Of a stretch of 47,843 nucleotides of DNA, positions 8,788 through 17,881 are shown piece by piece. The DNA comes from an uncultured Chloroflexota bacterium (GTDB taxonomy: Bacteria; Chloroflexota; Anaerolineae; Anaerolineales; Anaerolineaceae). Position 1 is the first letter of the stretch, and every line of letters begins with the position of its first letter. The translations under genes and the position numbers were made by a program. The notes below the pieces were generated by a model. The model had not been told where the DNA came from, did no database searches, and worked only from the letters and a program-made list of their open reading frames with translations. The stretch covers positions 1-47,843 of the forward strand of contig CADBKS010000002.1 of assembly GCA_902795255.1 (NCBI GenBank). The letters run 5' to 3'.

Positions 8788-11466
8788 TTGAAGACGATCG
8801 TCCATATCATTCCGCACGCGCACTGGGACCGGGAGTGGTATATGCCGCTGGAGCTCCACCGGGCCCGGCTGATCGACCAGCTGGACCGGGTGCTGACGCT
8901 CCTGGAAAATGACAGCAGCTATACCTACCATCTTGACGGCCAGATGATCGCTGTTGAAGATTACCTGCGTTTCCGTCCGGAACGGGCAGAGCAGATGAAG
9001 CGCTTTGTCCGTGAAGGCCGGCTGCATGTCGGACCGTGGTATGTGCTTCAGGATGAATATCTGACGGGCGGGGAGGCCAATGTCCGCAATCTGCTGCGCG
9101 GGATGCGCGCGGCGGAGCAAATGGGCGCGGTCTGTCGGATCGGCTATCTGCCGGATGCATTCGGCAACGTGGGCCAGATGCCGCAGCTCTTCGCTCAGGC
9201 AGGGCTGAAGGCTGCCGCGTTCGGCCGGGGCGTTACCCTGAATGATGAACATCCGGATCCTGCGGGACATTCCCCGCGGTACAGTGAATTCAGCTGGGAG
9301 AGCCCGGACGGAAGCTCCGTGCCGGCGATATTTTTCGCGGGCTGGTACAACAATGCCCAGGAGATCCCTGTGGATCCCGCCGAGGCGAAAACCTGGTGGG
9401 ATGAACGGCTTGCCCATGCGCGGAGTTTCGCTTCCTCCCGCCACCTGCTGTTCCTGAACGGGGCGGACCATGAGCCGGTCCAGCGGAACCTTGCCGGGGC
9501 TCTTGAAACCGCCCGCTCCCTTTATCCGGACATCGAATTTATCTGTTCCGATTTTGAACATTATATTGAATGTGTGAACAGGGACCGTCTTTCCGGGCCG
9601 GAAACCGTATGCGGGGAACTGGCCGGACAGGAATCGGACGGGACGAATACGCTCTGCAATACGGCTTCCACCCGCGCGCCGATCAAAAAGCTGAACCGGC
9701 GCAATGAGTCGCTGCTGGCGCTGGAGGCCGAACCGATGCTTGCGATGGCTGCCCTTGCGGGAATGAAAACCGACAGCGCGCTGCTGCGCCATGCCTGGGA
9801 CCTGCTGATGGAGAACCATCCGCATGACAGCATCTGCGGGTGCGGTGTCGACGCGCTTCACCGTGAGACGGTGACACGCTATGAAAAGAGCATCCAGCTC
9901 GGGGAGTTCCTGGTACAGCGCGCGGGTGCTTTCCTTGCCGGAAAGATCGCTGCCGGACGCCTGAACGGATCCAACAGGGCCTTCGCGGTCTTCAACCCGA
10001 CCGGAAAGGAACGGACACAGGTGCTGACCGTAACGGTCGGGGCGGACCGTGTCTGGGGGCCGCGGGAGGTCCGGAAGGAACTGACAGAGCGGGAACCGGG
10101 GATCTGGCACCTTACGGATCATGAAGGCCGTGAGATCCCGGCCATCATTGAGGACGCGGGCATCCGTTTCGGATACGAACTGCCGGAGGATACTTTCCGC
10201 AGGCCTTATTTTGAGCGTCAGGTCCGGGTGAATTTTGAAGCTGAAGCGGTTCCCGCGTTCGGCCGGGCGGTCTTCTATCTGGAACCGGGGGAGCCGCAGG
10301 GCACCGGGAACGGTTTGCGGACCGGTGAACGGCAGATGGAGAACCGCTTCCTTTCGGTCACGATCGATCCGAACGGGACTTTTGACCTGACCTTAAAGAA
10401 AACGGGACGTGTTTACCGCGGGCTCGGGCTTTTTGAGGATACCGGGGATGTCGGGGATGAATACATTTTCCGGGAGACGCTCGGTTCTCCGGTCACGACG
10501 GAAAAAGCGGATGCCGTGATCGAATGTACGGAAGATACGCCGTTCCGCACGGTTTTTACGGTCCGGACGGAAATGGAGCTGCCGGTCAGTGCCGGCGCGG
10601 CGCTCTCTGAGGCGCGGGAGGCGATGGTCCGCCGGATGAAGCGGAATATCGGCCGCAGCCATGAGACCGAAAAGGTCACCTTCACGGCAGTGCTGACGCT
10701 CGAAAAGAACAGCCCGCTGCTGCGGGTGAAGGCGGAGTTCACAAATACGGTCAAAGACCACCGGGTGCGTATGCTTTTCCCGACGGATCTGCTCACGGAG
10801 AGCCACTTTGCCGACTCCGTATTCGATGTCACGGAGCGGCCGGATGTGCCGGGACCGAACTGGACGAACCCGAGCCGCTGTCAGCGGATGCAGTATTTCG
10901 CCGGTGCGCAGGATGGACAGGGCGGTCTTGCGGTGCTCAACCGCGGGGCTTATGAATATGAGATCCTGCCGGAGCGGAAGACCGTCGCTGTCACACTGCT
11001 GCGCAGTGTCGGCGAGCTGGGCGACTGGGGGGTATTCCCCACGCCGGATGCCCAGTGCATCGGCCCGGTCTCCATGGAACTGGGCATCCTGCCGTACGCG
11101 GGCGATGATTTCCGTGCGGACGGCTGTATGGACGCGGTGCAGTTCCAGACCGATATGCTTTCCTTCCCGCTCACCGGCGGGACCGGCGAACTGGCGCCGC
11201 GCGGGGGCGTATTGGCCCCGGCAGGGAAAGGCCTTGCGGTCACGGCGCTGAAGCCTTCGGAGGATGAGAAGGCGCTGATCCTGCGGGCTGTCAACGTGAC
11301 GGAAAACGCTTCGGAGTTGGTGCTCGCGCTTCCTGAAGGATGCGCGTGTTTTGAAAGCAATGTAACGGAAGAACGGATTAAGCGGATCCGGACGGATGAA
11401 ACAGGTCATGTGCGGGCCGCTGCGGGTAAGAAAGAAATCAAGACTGTAAGGATAGAGACTTTGTGA
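8788..11466 (+). CDS. Alpha-mannosidase, GH38 (MngB/SpGH38-like)
   Basis: The 892-aa protein is predicted to remove alpha-linked mannose from oligosaccharides in the cytoplasm; it has no signal peptide. The zinc motif is HAHWD at residues 10-14 (H12 and D14), the predicted nucleophile is D123 in LPDAFGN, and another conserved block is NGADHEP. The helical middle domain shows ENHPHDSICGCG. The length fits bacterial GH38 enzymes. I chose TTG at 8788 because AGAGGAG ends 7 nt before it and homologous sequence starts exactly there; a longer frame from 8752 would add residues overlapping the AraC gene. Bond specificity (alpha-1,3, alpha-1,6 or mannosyl-glycerate-like) cannot be read. The HAD gene follows after one base. 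Confidence 0.9.
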   Translation: MKTIVHIIPHAHWDREWYMPLELHRARLIDQLDRVLTLLENDSSYTYHLDGQMIAVEDYLRFRPERAEQMKRFVREGRLHVGPWYVLQDEYLTGGEANVRNLLRGMRAAEQMGAVCRIGYLPDAFGNVGQMPQLFAQAGLKAAAFGRGVTLNDEHPDPAGHSPRYSEFSWESPDGSSVPAIFFAGWYNNAQEIPVDPAEAKTWWDERLAHARSFASSRHLLFLNGADHEPVQRNLAGALETARSLYPDIEFICSDFEHYIECVNRDRLSGPETVCGELAGQESDGTNTLCNTASTRAPIKKLNRRNESLLALEAEPMLAMAALAGMKTDSALLRHAWDLLMENHPHDSICGCGVDALHRETVTRYEKSIQLGEFLVQRAGAFLAGKIAAGRLNGSNRAFAVFNPTGKERTQVLTVTVGADRVWGPREVRKELTEREPGIWHLTDHEGREIPAIIEDAGIRFGYELPEDTFRRPYFERQVRVNFEAEAVPAFGRAVFYLEPGEPQGTGNGLRTGERQMENRFLSVTIDPNGTFDLTLKKTGRVYRGLGLFEDTGDVGDEYIFRETLGSPVTTEKADAVIECTEDTPFRTVFTVRTEMELPVSAGAALSEAREAMVRRMKRNIGRSHETEKVTFTAVLTLEKNSPLLRVKAEFTNTVKDHRVRMLFPTDLLTESHFADSVFDVTERPDVPGPNWTNPSRCQRMQYFAGAQDGQGGLAVLNRGAYEYEILPERKTVAVTLLRSVGELGDWGVFPTPDAQCIGPVSMELGILPYAGDDFRADGCMDAVQFQTDMLSFPLTGGTGELAPRGGVLAPAGKGLAVTALKPSEDEKALILRAVNVTENASELVLALPEGCACFESNVTEERIKRIRTDETGHVRAAAGKKEIKTVRIETL

Positions 11467-11467
11467 T

Positions 11468-12025
11468 ATGGACAAGAAGCTGATCATTTTTACCGATGTC
11501 GGAGATACGATCATTGATGAAAGCACCGAAGTTCGCAAAGAGCGCTGGGGGATCGTCTACAGCGCGGCCTGCATTCCGGGAGCGAAAGAGACTTTTCTGG
11601 AACTGTACCGTCAGGGATATACGATCGTGATGGTCGCTGACGGACTGGAAAAGTCCTTCCATAACACAATGGAAGGGAACGGCATGGACCATATTTTCTC
11701 GGAATGGGTGATCTCCGAGCAGCTTGGTGTTGAAAAGCCCAACGCGCTGATGTTTGAAACAGCCATGCGGCGCATGGGCCTGACCGAGGCGGATAAGGCG
11801 CGGGTGCTCATGGTCGGCAATAATCTCTCCCGGGATATTGTCGGAGCGAACCGCTTCGGGATCCGTTCCGTACAAATGGCATGGTCCGGCCGCTATCCGA
11901 CGGTCGCTTCAAACCCGGAAGAAGAGCCGACCTATCGTGTCCGGCACCCGGAGGAACTGCTTCCGCTGGTGGCGGAGCTTGAAAAAGAACTTGAAGAACA
12001 GCCGGAAGGGGTGCCTGCAGCGTGA
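11468..12025 (+). CDS. HAD-superfamily hydrolase
   Basis: The 185-aa cytoplasmic protein has motif I as FTDVGDTI near the N-terminus (nucleophile D10), a conserved lysine in LGVEKPNALMF, and motif IV as GNNLSRDIVGANRFG. Motif I has Gly at the +2 position normally held by the acid/base Asp; related HAD proteins with DVGNT or DVGGT are known, so this is a subgroup trait and not decay. It may act on a sugar phosphate made from the glycan, but the substrate is unknown. It lies one base after the GH38 gene and shares GTGA with the next gene, so the three are tightly coupled. Confidence 0.8.
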   Translation: MDKKLIIFTDVGDTIIDESTEVRKERWGIVYSAACIPGAKETFLELYRQGYTIVMVADGLEKSFHNTMEGNGMDHIFSEWVISEQLGVEKPNALMFETAMRRMGLTEADKARVLMVGNNLSRDIVGANRFGIRSVQMAWSGRYPTVASNPEEEPTYRVRHPEELLPLVAELEKELEEQPEGVPAA

Positions 12026-14310
12026 AGACCAAAAAGATCATTCTGGTATTTAAGACCCATTTCGATATCGGTTTCACAGATCTCGCGGAAAATGTGATCC
12101 GGAATTACGGAGAGGATATGCTCCGCCGGGTCATCGAGACCTGCAATGCGACTGCGCATATGGGGCCGCTCCGCTATGTCTGGACGATGCCGGCCTGGCC
12201 GCTGCTGTATATCGCGGACCACTGCGGCAGTGATCTCAAACCCGAACTGGACCGGCTGATCCGCGACGGACAGATCGTCTGGCACGCGCTGCCCTTCACT
12301 TCGCATACCGACTGCTGTGCGCCGGAGGAATATGCCGCCGCGCTTCAGTATGCCCGGGTGCTTTCCGAACGGTACGGGAAGCCTTACCCCATCGCCGGAA
12401 AGATGACGGATGTCCCGGGACACGGACTGATGCTGCCCGAACTGCTGAGTCAGGCGGGGATCCGTTTCCTGCACCTGGGGTGCAACCAGTTTGCGACGCC
12501 GCCGGATGTTCCGCGGCTTTTCTTTTGGCAGAGTCCGCAGGGAGGGAAGGTCCTGACGATGTATTCCAAAGGCGGCTATGGGACAAGCCTGCTGCCGCCG
12601 GAGAACTGGCCGTTCCCGGTCTGGATGGCGCTGATGCATACCCAGGACAACTGCGGACCGCAGACGGCCGGGCTGCTGGAAGGACTGGTCGCAAAGGCGA
12701 AACGCGCCTGCCCGGACGCGGAGATCATCTGCGGCACGATGGATGATTTCTGCCGGGAACTGGAAAGGTATGACCTTAGCTCCGTCCCTGTGGTCACGGA
12801 AGACCTGGCCGATACCTGGATCCACGGCATCGGTTCCTACCCGGAAGAGGTCGCCGAACTGCGGCGGAACCGTCTGCGGGCCCGCGGACTGCACCGGGCT
12901 TATCTGACCCGTCTGCTGGCAGGCGGGGCACCTTTGCCGGAATGGAAAGCCCTGTGGGACCGGTATTATGAGCAGACCGCGCTCTTCGAGGAGCATACCT
13001 GGGGCGCGGACGTCAAGACCTGGCTCGGACCGGACCGGGTCTATGATAAAGAGGATTTCCTGAAAGCCCGTACCGCGGCTTCCTGTCAGTTTATGGAACG
13101 GTCGTGGAATGAACAGCGGGACCGTATGCGGATCGCCTCGGATACGCTGGAAACGATCGGAAAACTGCTTCCGGAACCTTCCGTTCCGGAAAAACGCTGC
13201 CGGGAGCTGCGTTATTCCCGGACCGGAGATACCGTGACGGCGGATGCCGGCCGGTACAGGCTCACGTTCAATGCCGTCACCGGGCGGATCGATTCGGTGG
13301 CTGATGCGGAACTGCACACGGAGATCCTGAAAAGCCGCGGGGAACACGGGGTGTTCTCCTATCAGTATGACCGGGCCGGGATCGAAGACGTGACAGAATT
13401 CCTGCGTTCCTACGGCTATCGGTTTACGGATTGGGGCATCCTCGACTACGGACGGAGCGCGTATCCGGAATGTGAGCATCTTTCCTATACGCCCCTGTTT
13501 GACGGGTATGAAGCCCTTCCCCGTGAGATCCGCTTCCGGTTTCACAATGAGGAAAGCACGGAGCTTTACGGAGACTGCCGTTCACTGACCCTGACGGTTT
13601 CTTTCCCGGAAGAAGGCGGGATCGAAGCGGAGCTTACGCTGCAGGACAAGCAGGCTTCGCCGTTCATTGAGGCCGGCAGTTTTATCATCCCGCTGGCCGG
13701 AGAGAGCCGCTGGCTGCTCGGCAGGCCCTGTGCGGCGGTGGATCCGGAAACGCAGATCATCCACTGCGCCAACCATTCATTCTTCTGCCTTGAAAATGAA
13801 GCCACGGCCTTGTGGGACAGGGCTGCGGTCACAGTCTTCCCGCAGGACACTCCGCTGATGTCCATCGGTGCTTCCGGCCTTTATGATTATGAACCGGAAT
13901 TTCCGGAAGGACGGGCTCCGGAGATGTGGTTTGACCTGTTCAATAACATGTGGGGGACAAACTTCCCGCAGTGGATCGAAGGAGACTTTACTTATCATTT
14001 CCGGCTGATCTCTTCCGCCCCGGACGCGGCGCCGAAACTCCGTGAAAAGCCGGCGTACGCCCCGATCGAAGGGATCCCCGAAGGGCTGGAGCCGGTCTTC
14101 ACCGCCTTTGAGAACGGTACCATCCGGCTGCTTCTGCGGGACCACAGCGGGAGCGCGGGACCGCGGACGCTCCGGTTCCCGGGGAGGATGCTGCAGCAGA
14201 CGGATCTCCGCTGCTGCCCGCTGTCCGATCCGGTGCCGGATGAACTGACGCTGTCGGTCCGCCCATACGGTCTGCACTGCATCGAGATCCGTCAGCCGGC
14301 ATCTGCCTGA
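12022..14310 (+). CDS. DUF5054 / GH38-like glycosidase
   Basis: The 762-aa protein begins at a GTG that overlaps the HAD stop by four bases. Its N-terminus contains FKTHFDIGFTD, the signature of the DUF5054 family, which shares the catalytic fold of GH38 alpha-mannosidases; the H and D would be the metal ligands. Later blocks include GKMTDVPGHGLMLPEL, with a possible catalytic Asp, and EEHTWGADVKTWLG. The C-terminal half is beta-rich. No signal peptide is seen. With the first GH38 gene this gives the locus two alpha-mannosidase-type enzymes, suggesting stepwise trimming of mannose-bearing glycans. Biochemical activity of DUF5054 proteins is poorly defined, so I do not assign a bond type. Confidence 0.8.
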   Translation: MKTKKIILVFKTHFDIGFTDLAENVIRNYGEDMLRRVIETCNATAHMGPLRYVWTMPAWPLLYIADHCGSDLKPELDRLIRDGQIVWHALPFTSHTDCCAPEEYAAALQYARVLSERYGKPYPIAGKMTDVPGHGLMLPELLSQAGIRFLHLGCNQFATPPDVPRLFFWQSPQGGKVLTMYSKGGYGTSLLPPENWPFPVWMALMHTQDNCGPQTAGLLEGLVAKAKRACPDAEIICGTMDDFCRELERYDLSSVPVVTEDLADTWIHGIGSYPEEVAELRRNRLRARGLHRAYLTRLLAGGAPLPEWKALWDRYYEQTALFEEHTWGADVKTWLGPDRVYDKEDFLKARTAASCQFMERSWNEQRDRMRIASDTLETIGKLLPEPSVPEKRCRELRYSRTGDTVTADAGRYRLTFNAVTGRIDSVADAELHTEILKSRGEHGVFSYQYDRAGIEDVTEFLRSYGYRFTDWGILDYGRSAYPECEHLSYTPLFDGYEALPREIRFRFHNEESTELYGDCRSLTLTVSFPEEGGIEAELTLQDKQASPFIEAGSFIIPLAGESRWLLGRPCAAVDPETQIIHCANHSFFCLENEATALWDRAAVTVFPQDTPLMSIGASGLYDYEPEFPEGRAPEMWFDLFNNMWGTNFPQWIEGDFTYHFRLISSAPDAAPKLREKPAYAPIEGIPEGLEPVFTAFENGTIRLLLRDHSGSAGPRTLRFPGRMLQQTDLRCCPLSDPVPDELTLSVRPYGLHCIEIRQPASA

Positions 14311-14331
14311 AACATCCGGCCGCTCCATGAA

Positions 14332-14386
14332 GCGAAGCACTTACTTTCGCTGGCCATGAACAACACAAAGAGAGTTCTTTTTGTTG
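14332..14386 (+). repeat. Dispersed 55-bp intergenic repeat, copy A
   Basis: Begins GCGAAGCACT and contains GCCATGAACA-n-CACAAAGAG-n-GTTCTT. By eye about 45 of 55 positions match copy B (14627-14681). Copies A and B are direct repeats flanking a hairpin-rich stretch; a third, shorter match lies at 17775-17829. Confidence 0.75.
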
Positions 14387-14401
14387 TAAAAGGAAAAAAC
14401 C

Positions 14402-14624
14402 ACCTGCTGAGCAGGCGGAACCGAAGAGCATCAGCTGAAAGATAGCCGCACTCAGCAGGTAGTGTCAGCAGAAAGCCATTCGGATAAAACAAGTTTGTCG
14501 TCTCAGGCATCTAAACGGGGGTGCCGGGGGCGGCGGGTGAGCTTGCTCAGCCCGACCGCCTCCGGCTAATAAAACCAGGCGCGGCAAGCAGCCTATGCAA
14601 ACACACGAACAACTGTGCCGCGCC
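14402..14624. other. Hairpin-rich non-coding stretch between repeat copies
   Basis: No gene fits in this gap of about 390 bases. It holds three separable foldbacks. First, ACCTGCTGAG (14402-14411) with CTCAGCAGGT (14451-14460), continued inside by GCGG/CCGC; the same left arm can alternatively fold locally as CCTGC-TGA-GCAGG. Second, GCCGGGGGCGG (14523-14533) with CCGCCTCCGGC (14556-14566), containing an inner GGG/GAGC stem. Third, GGCGCGGCA (14578-14586) with TGCCGCGCC (14616-14624). None is followed by a T-run on either strand, so they are not simple terminators. A small structured RNA, an attenuator for the downstream genes, or a non-autonomous mobile element are all possible. Confidence 0.55.
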
Positions 14625-14626
14625 CT

Positions 14627-14681
14627 GCGAAGCACTCCCTTCCGATTGCCATGAACATCACAAAGAGCGTTCTTATTGCAG
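14627..14681 (+). repeat. Dispersed 55-bp intergenic repeat, copy B
   Basis: Begins GCGAAGCACTCCCTTCCG and continues through TGCCATGAACATCACAAAG. It ends close to the AGGAGA that serves the MBL-fold gene at 14701. Confidence 0.75.
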
Positions 14682-14700
14682 GAGAAAATAAAAACAAGAC

Positions 14701-15525
14701 ATGAAGATCACTTATTACGGAACAGCTGCCGGCGAAGCCTGGCCCGGCGTTTTCTGCGACTGTGAACTGTGCAGAAAAGCCCGCGAACTTGGCGGGAAAA
14801 ATATCCGCACCCGCTCGCAGACACTCATCAACGATGACCTGCTGATAGATATGCCGCCGGACAATTATCTGCATACGCTTTATTTCGGGCTGGACCTCGG
14901 CAAAGTCCGCACCCTGATCTTTACCCACAGCCACTCCGATCACTGTTATCCGGAGGATCTGGAACTGCTGCGGGAGCCTTTTTCCCATACGTATCCGGGA
15001 CAGATGCAGGTATTCGGCAATGACAGGGTGGAACACAAGGTCGAAACCCTTTGCGGAAGTCTTGGAGGAATACGCGAACGGTTCCGTTTTCACCGGATCA
15101 TGCCGAACGAGACCGCGGTCTCCGGACCGTATACGATCACCGCGCTGCGGGCGACGCATGACAGGAATGAGAACTGTCTGTTTTACCATATTGCCTGTGG
15201 GACAGAAGCCGTGCTCTATGCCCATGACACCGGCGCACTGACGAAAGAGAATATCGAAACGCTCCGGCGCTGTGTTCATCCGCTGAAACTGGTCAGCCTG
15301 GACTGCACCCAGCAGCGGCTGCGGGACGGAAAAAACCATATGGGCCTGAAGGATGCCGCGGAACAGAAGGAACTGCTGCTCCGGGAAGGGCTCGCGGACG
15401 GGAACACGCTGTTTGTTGTCAACCATTTTTCCCACAACGGCGGCTGGCTGCATGATGAGATCACCGCTCAGGCAGCGAAATATGGTATGATTGCCACCTG
15501 GGACGGAATGAGCATGTCATTTTAA
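14701..15525 (+). CDS. MBL-fold metallo-hydrolase, PhnP-like
   Basis: The 274-aa cytoplasmic protein has the metallo-beta-lactamase motif THSHSDH with H76, H78, D80 and H81 as metal ligands. Further His/Asp residues appear in ATHDRN, YAHDTGAL and NHFSHNG. The N-terminal CDCELCRKARELGGKNIRTR block followed by a substrate-pocket strand is typical of PhnP-type phosphodiesterases, which open cyclic phosphates, although many such proteins outside phosphonate operons have no assigned substrate. AGGAGA lies about 16 nt before the ATG, a longer gap than usual. Thirteen bases downstream begins the GH36 gene, so it belongs to the glycan locus, perhaps acting on a phosphorylated or cyclic sugar derivative. 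Confidence 0.82.
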   Translation: MKITYYGTAAGEAWPGVFCDCELCRKARELGGKNIRTRSQTLINDDLLIDMPPDNYLHTLYFGLDLGKVRTLIFTHSHSDHCYPEDLELLREPFSHTYPGQMQVFGNDRVEHKVETLCGSLGGIRERFRFHRIMPNETAVSGPYTITALRATHDRNENCLFYHIACGTEAVLYAHDTGALTKENIETLRRCVHPLKLVSLDCTQQRLRDGKNHMGLKDAAEQKELLLREGLADGNTLFVVNHFSHNGGWLHDEITAQAAKYGMIATWDGMSMSF

Positions 15526-15537
15526 TGGGAGAAAAAA

Positions 15538-17730
15538 ATGGGGATCACCTGGAACGAAAAAGAACGCGTTTTTCACCTCCGCACGCCGCGGACGTCTTAT
15601 CTAATCGGCATTGTCGATGCCGAGGGTTTTATTGCCCATCTGTATTACGGGCCGCGGGTCCCGGACGATGATCTGAAGCAGCTGATCTGGCTGGGTTTTG
15701 AGCGTCCGGAAGCCTACGCGGAAACGGGGAACCAGCTCCGTTATCTCAGCAGCCTGCCGATGGAGTATTCAACGGGCGGGACCGGCGATTTCCGCGAACC
15801 CTGCCTGAGTGTTGAAACAGCGGACGGCGGACGGGCCTGCGGACTGGTTTATGCCGGTCACAGCATTTTTCCCGGAAAACCGAAGCTTGAAGGCCTTCCC
15901 GCCTGTTACGGAAGCGATGAGGATTGTACGACCCTTGAACTGATCTGCCGGGACCCGGTCCTTCAGCTTGAGGTCAGCCTGTTTTATACGGTCTTTGAAG
16001 ATAACGACGCGGTCTGCCGGAGTGCGTGTATCCGTAATAAGGGGACGGCTGCTGTCCGTCTGACGGCAGCGCTTTCCGCCTGTCTGGATATGCCGAACCG
16101 TGATTTTGATGTGCTGACCCTGCACGGCACCTGGGCTTATGAGCGGATGCAGAACCGCCGCCCGCTCTGCCCCGGAAAACAGGGCGTCAGTTCGGAACGC
16201 GGGATCTCCTCCCATGAGGAACATCCCTTTATCGCGCTTTTGGAGCACACGGCCACACAGGACCGCGGATGGGTTTACGGGATGAACTTCGTTTATTCCG
16301 GCAACTTCACCGCACAGGCCGAGCTTACGCAGCAGGACCAGCTGCGGCTGGTCATGGGGATCCATCCGCGCGGTTTTTGCTGGACACTTGAACCGGGGAC
16401 GTCCTTCCAGACTCCGGAAGCCGTCCTGGTCTTTTCCGGTCAGGGGCTCGGCGGGATGACCCGCACCTTCCACGATCTGTACCGCGGCCATCTGGTCCGC
16501 GGCCCGTATCGGGACCGGCCGCGTCCCTCCCTGATCAACAACTGGGAAGCGACCTACTTTAATTTCGATACGGAAAAACTGCTCTCGATCGCCCGGACGG
16601 CCGCAAGATCCGGTATCGAGATGTTCGTTCTGGATGACGGCTGGTTCGGCAAACGCGATTCGGATAACTGCTCGCTCGGCGACTGGAAGGTCAATGAGAA
16701 CAAGCTGCCCGGCGGGCTGAAGTACCTTTCGGATGAGATCCATAAGCTGGGTATGAAATTCGGTATCTGGATGGAGCCTGAGATGGTTTCCCCGGATTCC
16801 GATCTGTACCGCACGCATCCCGATTACGCGCTGCAGAATCCCGGACGGACCCCGACACTCAGCCGCAATCAGCTCGTGCTGGATCTTTCCCGGCAGGAAG
16901 TGCGGGACGCGGTTTACGAACAGATCCGCGAGGTGCTTTCTTCGGCGAAGATCGAATATGTCAAATGGGATATGAACCGCCAGCTGACCAATGTGGAAAG
17001 CTTCGCACTGGCTCCGGACCGTCAGGGGGAGCTTTATCACCGCTATATGCTCGGCGTATATGAACTGCAGGAACGGATGCTGAGTGATTTTCCGGAGCTG
17101 CTGCTTGAGAACTGTGCCAGCGGCGGTGCCCGTTTTGATCCGGGAATGCTCTATTACAGCCCGCAGATCTGGACCTCCGACAACACGGAAGCGGTCGACC
17201 GCCTGAAGATCCAGGAAGGGACCGCGCTGGTTTATCCGCTTTCCACGATGGGTGCGCATGTGGCCGCCTGCCCGAGCCATACCAACAGCCGGGTGACACC
17301 GTTTGAGACCCGCGGGCTGGTTTCGCTCTGCGGCTGCTTCGGGTACGAACTGGACCTGACGAAGCTCACGGAAGCGGAGCTCGCGATGATCCCCGGACAG
17401 CTGGAAAATTATCATACCTGTGGGCCGGTATTCCGGACGGGCGATTATTACCGGATCGCCTCTTACGCGGAAAACGGGGAGTATGACGTGATGATGGCGG
17501 TGACAAAGGATCAGCGTACGGCCGTGATGGTCTATGTACAGGTCCTTTCCCGGCAGAAACGCCGTGTGCCGGTCGTTTATCCCCGCGGTCTGGATCCCGA
17601 ACGTTCCTACCGGAACCGGGAGACCGGGGAAACCCATTCGGGTGCCGGCTGGATGAACTGCGGAATGCCGCTGCCGGAGATGCAGGGCGATTTTCTCGGA
17701 AAACTGATCGTCCTGGAAAGCTGCAGTTGA
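15538..17730 (+). CDS. Alpha-galactosidase, GH36
   Basis: The 730-aa enzyme has full family length: an N-terminal beta-sandwich domain, then a TIM barrel opening with NNWEATYFNFD and FVLDDGWFGKRDSDN, and a C-terminal beta domain. The predicted nucleophile is D478 in KWDMNR and the acid/base is D548 in IWTSDNTEA; ENCASGGARFD and KIQEGT are further hallmarks of the bacterial AgaA/RafA-type group. No signal peptide, so it works on imported oligosaccharides such as alpha-galactosides. A GGGAG site precedes the ATG by 7 nt. It suggests that the target glycan carries alpha-galactose as well as mannose (for example galactomannan fragments or host glycans); alpha-N-acetylgalactosaminidase activity cannot be excluded. 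Confidence 0.93.
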   Translation: MGITWNEKERVFHLRTPRTSYLIGIVDAEGFIAHLYYGPRVPDDDLKQLIWLGFERPEAYAETGNQLRYLSSLPMEYSTGGTGDFREPCLSVETADGGRACGLVYAGHSIFPGKPKLEGLPACYGSDEDCTTLELICRDPVLQLEVSLFYTVFEDNDAVCRSACIRNKGTAAVRLTAALSACLDMPNRDFDVLTLHGTWAYERMQNRRPLCPGKQGVSSERGISSHEEHPFIALLEHTATQDRGWVYGMNFVYSGNFTAQAELTQQDQLRLVMGIHPRGFCWTLEPGTSFQTPEAVLVFSGQGLGGMTRTFHDLYRGHLVRGPYRDRPRPSLINNWEATYFNFDTEKLLSIARTAARSGIEMFVLDDGWFGKRDSDNCSLGDWKVNENKLPGGLKYLSDEIHKLGMKFGIWMEPEMVSPDSDLYRTHPDYALQNPGRTPTLSRNQLVLDLSRQEVRDAVYEQIREVLSSAKIEYVKWDMNRQLTNVESFALAPDRQGELYHRYMLGVYELQERMLSDFPELLLENCASGGARFDPGMLYYSPQIWTSDNTEAVDRLKIQEGTALVYPLSTMGAHVAACPSHTNSRVTPFETRGLVSLCGCFGYELDLTKLTEAELAMIPGQLENYHTCGPVFRTGDYYRIASYAENGEYDVMMAVTKDQRTAVMVYVQVLSRQKRRVPVVYPRGLDPERSYRNRETGETHSGAGWMNCGMPLPEMQGDFLGKLIVLESCS

Positions 17731-17774
17731 CCGCTGCCCGCCGCTTCCGGCCAAAACGGGGCTGACCGTACCGC

Positions 17775-17829
17775 GCTTCTTTCTCACTTCCGGCTGCCAT
17801 GAACACAGCAAAGTGAGCTCATATAGTAG
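17775..17829 (+). repeat. Dispersed intergenic repeat, copy C (partial)
   Basis: The core CTTCCGGCTGCCATGAACA followed by CAAAG matches copies A and B, while the flanks have diverged. It lies between the GH36 and GH2 genes, about 50 bases before the GH2 start. Confidence 0.55.
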
Positions 17830-17881
17830 GAATCTCATCCGGCGGTATATACTGCCGTGAGTATAAAAAACAGGAGTAAAA

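Noticed and set aside
14402..14624. tRNA or known riboswitch
   Set aside because: Stems do not form a cloverleaf and none of the conserved cores I know is present; I only report it as unassigned structure.
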